A stretch of 64,000 nt of DNA from Pandoraea vervacti (GTDB taxonomy: Bacteria; Pseudomonadota; Gammaproteobacteria; Burkholderiales; Burkholderiaceae): assembly GCF_000934605.2 (NCBI RefSeq), contig NZ_CP010897.2:5572001-5636000 (forward strand). The letters are read 5' to 3'. Both the position numbers and the translations under genes were made by a program. Below the pieces are notes generated by a model. It was not told where the DNA came from. It was given only the letters and a program-made list of their open reading frames with translations, and did not search any database. Of the stretch, positions 52,707-60,432 are shown one piece after another. Numbering within the stretch: position 1 is the first letter of the stretch; each line of letters starts with the position of its first letter.

Positions 52707-52922
52707 TCAGTGCAGGATGGGGCTGCCCCCGACGGGCATGACGTCGCCTGTTTCGATCAGGTCGACGATATCGAACGGTTCAGTGTTGAGTTCGCGCGAC
52801 GCGCCGGGTTGTCCGGCATACCACTTAACCATCGCCATGTGACCCAGCACACGGATCACGATGCCAACGGCACCACGCGGCACTGCGATGTGATTGGATT
52901 TGACGATCGATCCGACTTGCAC
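52707..52922 (-). CDS. Small hypothetical protein, 71 residues
   Basis: A short cytosolic protein of unknown function starting MQVGSIVKSNHIAVPRGAVG. Its pattern of alternating hydrophobics and turns (GTIV-like start, then VIRVLGHMAMVKWY) suggests a small beta-barrel of the SH3/KOW kind, but this is only a visual impression. The GTG start is well supported by a perfect AGGAGG five bases upstream. It lies downstream of thpR on the same strand, 57 bp apart, and shares the terminator at 52614-52656. Confidence 0.7.
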   Translation of the reverse strand: MQVGSIVKSNHIAVPRGAVGIVIRVLGHMAMVKWYAGQPGASRELNTEPFDIVDLIETGDVMPVGGSPILH

Positions 52923-52979
52923 TTGAGCCTCCTGCGAATGACGAGAAACCGACGTGCCGACCGGACGGCCGGCATATCG

Positions 52980-53573
52980 TCATCCGACTATACCGTATTG
53001 CGTTGCGGGCATCGGCGATTTCTCGGACGACGTTTCAAAAAAGCCCTCGGCCCCATCGGGGCGTGCGCTGTGATGTTCGGCGAGCAGGCGATAGTGCGGC
53101 CCGCGCGGCGTGCGCACCGAGTGCACGAGCACGTAGCCGTCGCAGTGCCAGACCAGCGGATGCGGATACGGGTCCGTCGGCGCCCGGCGCGCGTGACGCA
53201 GAAGCGAGACGTGGGGACGGAACGATTGCGTCACCACCCGTGCGCCGGTTGCACGCCATTGCGAGAGCAGGGTATTGCGCGTAGCGATGAGGTTATCGGG
53301 TACGCCCTGCGCACCGGCCCAGACGATTTTGCGATCGGACCAGTAGCCGAGATGATCGAAAGTCAGGGTGAAGGGCTCGAGCGGCGTGCGTTGCATGAGC
53401 GCAAGCAACACGGGCAGTCGCGCAGGATCGACTTCGTCGAGAAATGCGAGCGTCAGATGCAAGGTCTGGGCGCGAAGCACGCGTCCGCCGCATTCTTCGT
53501 GAGCCGATCGGGCCCAGTCGTGAAGTTGCGCGCGCACGCCCGGCCCGGGCCACAGAGCAAGGAAGAGTCGCAT
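52980..53573 (-). CDS. thpR: RNA 2',3'-cyclic phosphodiesterase (2H family)
   Basis: This protein has 197 residues and belongs to the 2H phosphoesterase superfamily (LigT/ThpR). ThpR opens 2',3'-cyclic phosphate ends and can ligate tRNA halves in vitro. The two HxTx catalytic motifs are HLTL at residues 39-42 and HVSL at 121-124. The protein begins with the usual MRLFLALWP. Length is close to the normal 175-200. The small gene downstream may be in the same transcript. Confidence 0.92.
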   Translation of the reverse strand: MRLFLALWPGPGVRAQLHDWARSAHEECGGRVLRAQTLHLTLAFLDEVDPARLPVLLALMQRTPLEPFTLTFDHLGYWSDRKIVWAGAQGVPDNLIATRNTLLSQWRATGARVVTQSFRPHVSLLRHARRAPTDPYPHPLVWHCDGYVLVHSVRTPRGPHYRLLAEHHSARPDGAEGFFETSSEKSPMPATQYGIVG

Positions 53574-53695
53574 GAGAACACCAGAGGGAGTGGATCCTGC
53601 TGATGGTTCTCATAGTAGACGGGGGATCCGGCGAATGCCAGCCGGACAACCCTGAGTCGATCCGCCGTGCAAGCCGGCCCGTCAGGCAGGTCAGG

Positions 53696-54088
53696 TCAGT
53701 TCGTCGAAATGCCCGGTGTGATACCGCGACGATTGCGGCGCGGCGTATCGGCGGGCTTGTCTTCCGGCTTGGCTTGTACGGGCGGACGCGTGATGGTGTT
53801 CCAGTTGTTCTGGATCGCGGCGTCGGTCGTGTCGCGGGACACGGCGCGCGAGATGTCCGCCGACGGGTTGAACGTCGACCCATTGCCCGGCGTTGCGGCA
53901 CTGTTCGCGCCGCTCACGGGGGCCGACGTGTTCTGCGCGCGCGCATGGGGCGCGACGACGAGCGCCGCGATGGCAACGACAGCCGCAGCAGCAACGACGG
54001 AAGCGGGACGCAACATCCCCGGCGCTTTACGCAGTACGGAGGTATTACGGATGTGGGAGGTCTGGCGGACAGTCGAATCGAGGGTCAT
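53696..54088 (-). CDS. Small secreted hypothetical protein
   Basis: A protein of unknown function with a clear export signal (core ASVVAAAAVVAIAALVVAPHARA) and a Ser/Thr/Asn-rich mature part of about 75 residues ending in a basic, Pro-containing tail. The start is uncertain: ATGs at 54157, 54088 and 54016 are all in frame. The last gives a signal peptide of normal length, while none has a strong ribosome site. It is the last of three small envelope-protein genes in a row on the minus strand. Confidence 0.55.
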   Translation of the reverse strand: MTLDSTVRQTSHIRNTSVLRKAPGMLRPASVVAAAAVVAIAALVVAPHARAQNTSAPVSGANSAATPGNGSTFNPSADISRAVSRDTTDAAIQNNWNTITRPPVQAKPEDKPADTPRRNRRGITPGISTN

Positions 54089-54161
54089 CGAAATGCTCGT
54101 GCGGGCAGACACGACAGTGACGCTGTGCCGCGTCTGCCGTATCGCGAATGTTGTCATGGGA

Positions 54162-54749
54162 TCAGTAGCTGCCGGGCGGCGGCCTCCAGCCCGGGGGCGG
54201 AGGCGGCGGCGGTGCATAGCGCTGCACCGGCTGCGACGAAACCATATCGCCACGCACGGGAACGCGATGACCGGCGGCATACATGCACTGAATGTAGGCC
54301 TGATCATAACGGCTTTGCGTCAGGTATGCAGATGTCTGGGCGTTGCCTGCACCCACTGCGCCTCCTGCGAGCAGCCCCGCCCCGGCGCCGATTGCCGCGC
54401 CCGACCCGCCGCCGATCGCCGCACCGGCGGCAGCGCCGAGCGCGGTACCGAGCACGGCGCTGCCAATGGCGCTGTTGTTGGCCGCGGCGGTGGCGTCGAC
54501 GCCGGCGTTTTGTCCCGACGCGTATTGACGGCAGTTGAAATCGTCCTGACGGAACTGGTCGAACGATTTGCCGGTGCCGGGCAGCGCCATGAGACTCGGG
54601 CCCGTGGGCACCACCACGCAACCCGTGAGCGCGGCGGTCGCGCCGATGATGATGAGCGGGGCCAGAAGGCGTTGCATGCGGCGCGAGCGTCCCGCTGTGC
54701 CGGTCCGGGAAAGGGTGCGTACGCGCACGATAGACGTTTCGAATGACAT
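54162..54749 (-). CDS. Glycine-zipper lipoprotein
   Basis: A 195-residue predicted lipoprotein with signal core LLAPLIIIGATAAL and lipobox LTGC. The middle (roughly residues 90-135) is a glycine-zipper segment with many GxxxG steps (GTALGAAAGAAIGGG), which can insert in membranes and oligomerise. The C-terminus is proline-rich. The ATG at 54749 follows GGAGAC by 8 bases; the signal then has a long basic n-region, and ATG 54677 is an alternative. Function is unknown, probably in the cell envelope. Neighbours on both sides are also small exported proteins. Confidence 0.85.
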   Translation of the reverse strand: MSFETSIVRVRTLSRTGTAGRSRRMQRLLAPLIIIGATAALTGCVVVPTGPSLMALPGTGKSFDQFRQDDFNCRQYASGQNAGVDATAAANNSAIGSAVLGTALGAAAGAAIGGGSGAAIGAGAGLLAGGAVGAGNAQTSAYLTQSRYDQAYIQCMYAAGHRVPVRGDMVSSQPVQRYAPPPPPPPGWRPPPGSY

Positions 54750-54762
54750 GACGTGTCTCCGA

Positions 54763-55116
54763 TCAGTTCGACACCGGTTGGGCGGGGACTTCGCGCCATC
54801 CGGAAGGACACGTTTTCACGTAAGGATAGTACGCGCCGGCTTTGTCGCAGTAGTACCAGGTGTCGCTGTTTGCGCCCGGGCCATTGTTTTGTGCACCGGG
54901 TTGCGGTTGCTCGACGTACTGCTGCGGCTGGCTGGGAACAACGACGAGCGGCGGCGCGTAGTACGGCGCGGGCACCGCATAAGGGTAGGCGTAGGGATAC
55001 GGGTAATAGCCGGGGCCGACCCAGACGCGCACACCGCCATGCCAGGCGAAGGCGCTGCTGCTGGCCATCGCAGCGGCCACGGCGACGAAGCCGAGGACAA
55101 CAGGAAGACGTTTCAC
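54763..55116 (-). CDS. Small secreted protein rich in Tyr/Pro repeats
   Basis: A 117-residue exported protein with signal peptide KRLPVVLGFVAVAAAMASSSAFA, followed by a glycine, tyrosine and proline-rich section (PYPYAYPYAVPAPYY). A conserved-looking C-terminal part contains two cysteines (DTWYYCDKAGAYYPY, then TCPSGWREV) typical of small envelope proteins in Burkholderiaceae. The GTG at 55116 is used because GAGG lies 8 bases upstream; the longer frame is not signal-like. It is the first of three envelope genes on this strand, 13 bp before the glycine-zipper gene, so probably co-transcribed. Confidence 0.8.
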   Translation of the reverse strand: MKRLPVVLGFVAVAAAMASSSAFAWHGGVRVWVGPGYYPYPYAYPYAVPAPYYAPPLVVVPSQPQQYVEQPQPGAQNNGPGANSDTWYYCDKAGAYYPYVKTCPSGWREVPAQPVSN

Positions 55117-55585
55117 GACACAGACCTCGAAGAACGCACGCCGGGCGCGGTGAATTCCGCCTCGCGTGCGTTGCAAAGGAGGGGAATGCAACCCGATTCG
55201 ATTTGCGTCCCGCCCTGCTTCCGACGCCACGCCGCCCTGGCGTTGACGCATCAGAGTCTAGGCCCCGCGCCGCTGTCGGGCAATGACGATCCCTGTTAGA
55301 AGTGTTTCAAAGCATTACCTTCGTATCGGGCCTTCCCGTTGCACTTCGCGTGCACTTTCTCTCTCTCGATGGCACGCGTGTCGTTTGCGCCTCGCAAGCC
55401 CATCGCGACAAGGGGTTACCTATGGCGTCGGCGTCTTAAGATCCGCTTAAGGTTCGGTTCGCATACTGGGTTCGTCATCCGCAGCAGCGGCGCCGCCAGG
55501 ATAAAACATCAGACACGGCATCAGACACGGCATCAGGCAAGGCATCACATTCGCACCACACTCGTGTCGCTCACAGAGGCAAATC
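55117..55585. other. Spacer between the envelope genes and the DUF2076 gene
   Basis: About 470 bp without a supported gene. It contains a small tandem repeat: two identical 12-bp units CATCAGACACGG and a degenerate third at 55507-55542, in the upstream region of the DUF2076 gene. Promoters for the divergent genes should lie here. Confidence 0.45.
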
Positions 55586-56425
55586 ATGAACCAGCAGGAA
55601 TGGCAGACACTTCAGAGCTTTCTGACGCAACTCACGCAAGCGCAGGCAGGCGTCAAGGACGAACAGGCCGAAGCATTGATCGCCGACGCGGTTCGTCGCC
55701 AGCCGGACGCCGCGTATCTGCTCGTGCAGCGCGCGTTGCTGCTCGATCAGGCGCTGGTGTCGGCGCGTGCGCAGATCGCGACGCTGCAAGCACAGTTGCA
55801 GGCGACTCAGGGTGGCGCTCGCGACGGCCGCGAAGGATTTCTCGGCGGCGGCAATACGTGGGGGAATGCAGGTAACGCAGGCAGCACAGCCGGCGCGAGC
55901 ACTGGCGTGGGGTGTGGGCCCGGCGGTGCTGGCAATGCAGGCGCTGCGGTTGCCCAGGCGTCTTACCCGACGCCAACGCCAACGCCAGCGCCTGCGCCGG
56001 CACAGCCGCCCGCACCGCCCACGGCCCCCGCGCAACGCTCAGGATGGCTTGGCGACGGTGCGCGCAGCACACTCGGCAGCATCGCCACGACGGCGGCGGG
56101 CGTGGCCGGTGGCGCGTTCCTGTTCCAGGGCATCGAGAGCCTGTTTCACCGCAACGGCGGGGGCGGCTTCTTCGGTCAGCCAGCGATGGGCGGAATCGGT
56201 GGCGTCGGTGGCATCGGTGGAATGAGTGGCCTGGGCAGCGGCATGATGCCGTCCGAGACCATCATCAACAACACGATCTACGAAGACGGGAATCGCCGGG
56301 AGGATGGCAATGGCAACGGAAACCATCAGCTCGATGCATCGGACTCGGACATATCGAATATCGACGATGGTCCGATGGACACTGACGCCAGCGACTTCAG
56401 CAACGACGATTCGAACTATCTGTAA
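55586..56425 (+). CDS. DUF2076-family protein
   Basis: A protein of 279 residues in the DUF2076 family. The N-terminal 75 residues form the conserved helical part (EWQTLQSFLTQLTQAQAG, then ALIADAVRRQPDAAYLLVQRALLLDQAL). A proline- and alanine-rich linker (PTPTPTPAPAPAQPPAP) and a hydrophobic glycine-rich segment (VAGGAFLFQGIESLF) follow, and the tail is strongly acidic (DASDSDISNIDDGP-like). The function is not established; members are often placed with envelope or periplasmic genes. It is divergent from three small envelope genes. Confidence 0.88.
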   Translation: MNQQEWQTLQSFLTQLTQAQAGVKDEQAEALIADAVRRQPDAAYLLVQRALLLDQALVSARAQIATLQAQLQATQGGARDGREGFLGGGNTWGNAGNAGSTAGASTGVGCGPGGAGNAGAAVAQASYPTPTPTPAPAPAQPPAPPTAPAQRSGWLGDGARSTLGSIATTAAGVAGGAFLFQGIESLFHRNGGGGFFGQPAMGGIGGVGGIGGMSGLGSGMMPSETIINNTIYEDGNRREDGNGNGNHQLDASDSDISNIDDGPMDTDASDFSNDDSNYL

Positions 56426-56695
56426 CGCCGACGGGTGCACGAAGCCACGAGCACGACCGGCGTGCTCGCGGCTTCGCGGGAATCGTCTCGATGCATAATC
56501 TGCCGATTCTCGGCTAACGGTTGACTACAAAAGCACTTGTAAAGGTGCACGTGTTTTGAAAACTAACCGTGTACTAAAACATCGTTTCGTCCTGACTTGT
56601 CCACAGGACGCGACGAAGGCGCCGGAGATTTTGGGATGGGCCTCCGTTTGGACTGCTGGAGCGGATAGTATCGGCCCCTTTGCTCTGGCGATCCT
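56426..56695. other. Left edge of a lower-G+C insert
   Basis: In these 270 bp G+C falls and the sequence after 56520 becomes AT-rich. An imperfect inverted repeat with CAAAAGCAC and GTGTTTTG arms lies at about 56528-56558. A near-consensus DnaA box (TTGTCCACA) lies at 56597-56605. No gene is supported; a competing open frame starting at 56556 overlaps the next gene. Confidence 0.4.
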
Positions 56696-57427
56696 ATGTC
56701 CCTTCGTTCTGCTGGTGATTTCTTCGCTCGTCTCATTCATGTTCTGGCCGGTGATTTGCGCAAGATCGCCGGCGGTTCAAGCGGCGAGGTCTCGGTGGAA
56801 GAATTGCAGGCGGAAACTTGGATTGCGGCGGCCGAGCTTGCGGGCGAACAGGGTGCTGCGCCAGAGCCCATGGACGAAGGTTTTCGCGGAAAGATTCTCG
56901 GTCGTCTATGGAAGAAGTTTGGACGCTTCACTGACCGGCCACTCAAGTTTGCCTATCGTCTCGATGACGACTACGAAGGTGAGGACGGCGTTCGGGAGAA
57001 CAGCGTTTCGGCGTCTCTTCAGGCGCCATCGTCGTTTGAACCGGAAGAGGCACTGATTGCACGGCAAGAGGCGCTGGAGAATGACGAGGAAGCTCGACTG
57101 GCAGAGCGTTTCGCCGAGGCCGTGGCCTATGTGCGAGTGTCCGACAGTTTCGATAGAGATTGGCCGGCAATTGCATCGCATCTGGCGATCGCCGAGAGCA
57201 CACTGTTTAAGCGCATCAGGCGCGCAGAACGGACTGTGGACGTTCAACCGTCCATGTTCGATGGGATAGAACGCGTGCCTCAGGACTTCATGCCACCACA
57301 GCGGCTTCGAGCCCGCCCACTCCCGCCGTCTCGTTCAATGTGGGTGGCCGTGGTGACGGCATTTCGGCGGCATCAGGCGAAGTTGTTCCCCCGAGCACCC
57401 ATACCGATTCGTGAGATAGATCGATAG
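56696..57427 (+). CDS. Sigma-factor-like HTH protein (unconfirmed)
   Basis: A 243-residue protein not clearly assigned to a family. Two stretches recall extracytoplasmic-function sigma factors: VSVEELQAETWIAAAEL near residues 32-48 (compare the region-2 pattern with Glu-Thr-Trp), and a C-terminal helix-turn-helix DWPAIASHLAIAESTLFKRIRRAER near residues 153-177 (region 4-like). Between them is an acidic, variable linker. It has no anti-sigma partner nearby. It lies in a short lower-G+C insert with a Fic gene 219 bp downstream in the same direction. It may also be an unrelated DNA-binding protein of mobile-element origin. Confidence 0.6.
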   Translation: MSLRSAGDFFARLIHVLAGDLRKIAGGSSGEVSVEELQAETWIAAAELAGEQGAAPEPMDEGFRGKILGRLWKKFGRFTDRPLKFAYRLDDDYEGEDGVRENSVSASLQAPSSFEPEEALIARQEALENDEEARLAERFAEAVAYVRVSDSFDRDWPAIASHLAIAESTLFKRIRRAERTVDVQPSMFDGIERVPQDFMPPQRLRARPLPPSRSMWVAVVTAFRRHQAKLFPRAPIPIREIDR

Positions 57428-57522
57428 CCCGGTTTGCACGTCGGGCGTCATGCAACGAGAATTGCACTGTGTATCTGTACAGTTGCGCGGCATTGCCACA
57501 TGTCCAGTCAAGTTCGCAACAT

Positions 57523-57542
57523 CACAACATCAAGATGTTGTG
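57523..57542. promoter_or_regulatory. Palindrome upstream of the Fic gene
   Basis: CACAACATC and GATGTTGTG form a perfect inverted repeat with a 2-bp centre, in a very AT-rich upstream region. A second inverted repeat with arms TTACG and CGTAA spans 57576-57598. Both have the size of operator sites for dimeric regulators and could control the Fic gene or act with the upstream HTH protein. Confidence 0.5.
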
Positions 57543-57646
57543 CAAGGCTATGTCAAGATAATGTAAATTGGTATTTTACGTATGTGCTTGTAACGTAAGC
57601 ATTTTGCTAAGGAAATTCAATTTGTTCGCCCGGGCGAGTCAAGAAG

Positions 57647-58867
57647 ATGCAACCACAATTTGTACATCACGAACTCCGACTGCTCAACCCCTCGTTTGAC
57701 TCCCCGCTGGTCGACGTGCTAACGGAGCTAGAGCACCTTCGACGTCTTGAGCTCGCGGGCGACACTCCACCTCAGATGTTCTTTCAGCTCAAAAGCATCT
57801 TCCATACGTTAGAAAGTTTGGGATCGGCTCGCATCGAGGGAAACCACACCACGCTTGCTGATTACATCGAAAGCAAGATGGAAGGGTCCCAGGACGCAAA
57901 CGACCAACTGCGCGAAATCTCGAACATCGAGCACGCGATGAATTACATCGACGAATCGATGAACCCGGGGGACGATCTCACGGATTTTTTTATTCGCGAA
58001 CTGCACTCAATCGCAGTGAAAGACTTGGAGCGTGAGGGTGACAAGACGCCAGGTGCATATCGGACTGGTGGTGTACGCATAAATGGAGCAGGTCACCTGC
58101 CGCCGGATGCCATCCAAGTGCCCGAGTATATGGCGGCACTAGTTGAGTTCATTAACCAACCGGATCAGCCCAAGTATGGCTTGATGAAAGTCGCATTGGC
58201 TCACCATCGATTCGGTTGGATTCACCCGTTTGGCAATGGGAATGGTCGTGTTGTCCGACTGCTCACCTACGCGTTGCTGATCAAGTATGGGTTCAATGTT
58301 CGCGATGGCGGACGCGTTTTGAATCCCGCTGCCGTTTTCTGTAACGACCGAGAGAAGTACTACCAGATGCTCTCAGTGGCGGACGCAGGGACAGACGAGG
58401 GCTTAGAGGCTTGGTGTATTTACGTGCTTCAAGGGATATTGACGGAGCTGAAAAAAGTCGACCAACTTACAAATTTCAGGTTCTTACAGGAGAACATCTT
58501 GCTGCCCGCACTTAGATACGCCGAAGATAGGCAACAAATCACAGGGATGGAAGCCACAATACTCTCGAGAGCGCTCGGTCCCGCCGCCGTAAAGGCCGGG
58601 GATTTCTCTGATATTTTCCAAGGCATGAGCGGAAATCAACGAACGTATCAAATCAAAAAGTTGGTGGAGCGGAACATGTTGGAGCCCGTCGCCCCTGGGG
58701 CTCGTAGCTACATCGCATGTTTTGCCAACAGTTTCTTACTTCGCGGGGTTATGCGCGCCTTGGCCCGGCATGGTTTTATTTCTGCCCCCGTGGAAGGCGC
58801 GCCAGCAGTGCGCAAAATGGTGGAGCCGCCTCAGGGAGAAATGGATTTCGGCGGCATAGAACGCTGA
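57647..58867 (+). CDS. Fic-domain protein adenylyltransferase (class II)
   Basis: This Fic enzyme of 406 residues typically transfers AMP from ATP to a hydroxyl of a target protein. The active-site motif HPFGNGNGR is complete at residues 193-201, with the catalytic His193. An inhibitory-helix-like motif with Glu64 lies in SARIEGN at 60-66, before the Fic core, which marks class II self-inhibited members. A C-terminal winged-helix-like region follows (MSGNQRTYQIKKLVERNMLEPV). The target is unknown. It is not paired with an antitoxin, which agrees with built-in inhibition. G+C is lower than the surrounding genes, suggesting transfer. mnmE converges on it. Confidence 0.93.
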   Translation: MQPQFVHHELRLLNPSFDSPLVDVLTELEHLRRLELAGDTPPQMFFQLKSIFHTLESLGSARIEGNHTTLADYIESKMEGSQDANDQLREISNIEHAMNYIDESMNPGDDLTDFFIRELHSIAVKDLEREGDKTPGAYRTGGVRINGAGHLPPDAIQVPEYMAALVEFINQPDQPKYGLMKVALAHHRFGWIHPFGNGNGRVVRLLTYALLIKYGFNVRDGGRVLNPAAVFCNDREKYYQMLSVADAGTDEGLEAWCIYVLQGILTELKKVDQLTNFRFLQENILLPALRYAEDRQQITGMEATILSRALGPAAVKAGDFSDIFQGMSGNQRTYQIKKLVERNMLEPVAPGARSYIACFANSFLLRGVMRALARHGFISAPVEGAPAVRKMVEPPQGEMDFGGIER

Positions 58868-58918
58868 AGTCGGGCGTGTACGAGGACAGGCTCGGCCCGG
58901 GTGTAACCTGCCAGTTGA

Positions 58919-60325
58919 TTACTTCCCGATGCAGAACCGGCTGAAAATCACGCCAAGCAAATCGTCCGACGTGAATTCGCCGGTGATCGTGCTGAGTTGT
59001 TCCTGCGCGAGACGCAGTTCTTCGGCGAAGAGATCGAGCGCACCGGCGTTCTGACGCGCATGGGCATCCGCCATCTCGATGTGATCGCGCGCCGCACGCA
59101 GGGCCGACAAGTGACGCTCGCGGGCGAGAAACACGCCCTCGTTGCCCGCCTGCCATCCCGCGATCTTCAACAGTTCGGCGCGCAGGAAATCGATGCCCTG
59201 TCCGCCCTTCGCCGACAAGCGAACGCCTAATGGAGCGCTGCCTTCCCGAGGCAATACCGTTGCCGGTTCGCCCGCCAGATCCGTCTTGTTGTACACGCGC
59301 ACGATCGGCACATGCTTCGGCAGTTGCGCCGCGATGATCTCGTCTTCCGGCGTCATGCCGGTGCGCGTATCGAGCAGATGCAACACGGCGTCCGCCTTCG
59401 CGATTTCGCTCCAGCTGCGCTCGATACCGATGCGCTCGACCTCGTCTTCCGTCTCGCGCAAACCCGCCGTGTCGATGATATGCAGCGGAATGCCGTCGAT
59501 CTGAATCGTCTGCTGCACTTTGTCGCGCGTGGTGCCGGCAATCGGCGTGACGATGGCCAGTTCGGCCCCGGCGAGCGCATTGAGCAACGACGACTTGCCG
59601 ACGTTCGGCTGCCCCGCGAGCACCACGTTGATCCCCTCGCGCAGCAGCGCACCCTGACGCGCCTGCGACAACACCTGCGCCAACTGCGCACGAATGCGTT
59701 CGAGTTGCCCGAAGGCATCGGCGGCTTCCAGAAAGTCGATTTCCTCTTCCGGGAAGTCGAGCGTCGCCTCGACGAGCATGCGCAGATGGGTCACCAGATC
59801 CACCAGCGAGTGAATTTCGCGCGAGAACGCACCGTCGAGCGAACGGCTCGCCGAACGTGCGGCAGCTTCGGTGCTTGCTTCGATCAGGTCGGCGACCGCT
59901 TCGGCCTGCGCCAGATCCAGCTTGTCGTTCAGGAAAGCGCGATGCGTGAATTCCCCCGGCTCGGCAAGCCGCACCCCCAGCGCCGCGCCCTCGTCGATAC
60001 ACCGCTGCAAGAGCAATTGCAGGACGATGGGGCCGCCATGGCCCTGCAGTTCCAGCACGTCTTCACCGGTGTACGAGTTGGGACCCGGAAAGTACAGCGC
60101 GATGCCGCGATCCAGCGCCTCGCCGGCGCCGTCGAGAAACGGCAGATACGACGCGTGACGCGGCTTGAGGGGCTGCCCGACCAGACGCGCGATGACGCGC
60201 TGCACGGCGTCACCGCGATGCTTGCCGAAGGACACGCGCACCACGCCGATGCCGCCGCGTCCGGGGGCGGTGGCGATGGCGGCGATCGGGACCGTCGAGA
60301 CGGTCGTGGGGGCAGAGACGCTCAT
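58919..60325 (-). CDS. mnmE: tRNA uridine-5-carboxymethylaminomethyl modification GTPase
   Basis: This 468-residue GTPase works with MnmG to install the cmnm5/nm5 group on wobble uridine of several tRNAs. An N-terminal tetrahydrofolate-binding domain is followed by a G domain with GQPNVGKSSLLN (P-loop), DTAGLRETED (G3) and NKTD (G4). The C-terminus ends in FCIGK, the required zinc/GTP-linked CxGK motif. The ATG at 60325 gives the family start MSVSAPTTV and fits the usual length of about 455-470. It is downstream of yidC on the minus strand, after a terminator. Confidence 0.96.
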   Translation of the reverse strand: MSVSAPTTVSTVPIAAIATAPGRGGIGVVRVSFGKHRGDAVQRVIARLVGQPLKPRHASYLPFLDGAGEALDRGIALYFPGPNSYTGEDVLELQGHGGPIVLQLLLQRCIDEGAALGVRLAEPGEFTHRAFLNDKLDLAQAEAVADLIEASTEAAARSASRSLDGAFSREIHSLVDLVTHLRMLVEATLDFPEEEIDFLEAADAFGQLERIRAQLAQVLSQARQGALLREGINVVLAGQPNVGKSSLLNALAGAELAIVTPIAGTTRDKVQQTIQIDGIPLHIIDTAGLRETEDEVERIGIERSWSEIAKADAVLHLLDTRTGMTPEDEIIAAQLPKHVPIVRVYNKTDLAGEPATVLPREGSAPLGVRLSAKGGQGIDFLRAELLKIAGWQAGNEGVFLARERHLSALRAARDHIEMADAHARQNAGALDLFAEELRLAQEQLSTITGEFTSDDLLGVIFSRFCIGK

Positions 60326-60368
60326 GGAACGATTCGTTGAAAAACAGTGGCTTATTTTGACACGCACC

Positions 60369-60401
60369 AAACAAAACCGCCCGCGAGAGACTCGCGGGCG
60401 G
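60369..60401 (-). terminator. Terminator between yidC and mnmE
   Basis: An 11-bp perfect GC-rich stem (CCGCCCGCGAG at 60377-60387 and its complement at 60391-60401) is followed on the minus strand by TTTTGTTT. It ends the rpmH-yidC transcription unit, 32 bp after the yidC stop. Confidence 0.85.
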
Positions 60402-60432
60402 CGGTGTCTGTCAGACGGCCAGTCGGGATTCG

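Noticed and set aside
56556..57056. Alternative plus-strand frame with a hydrophobic segment overlapping the sigma-like gene
   Set aside because: The overlapping frame at 56696 is longer and has HTH-like content; the alternative becomes Arg-rich nonsense after the hydrophobic part.
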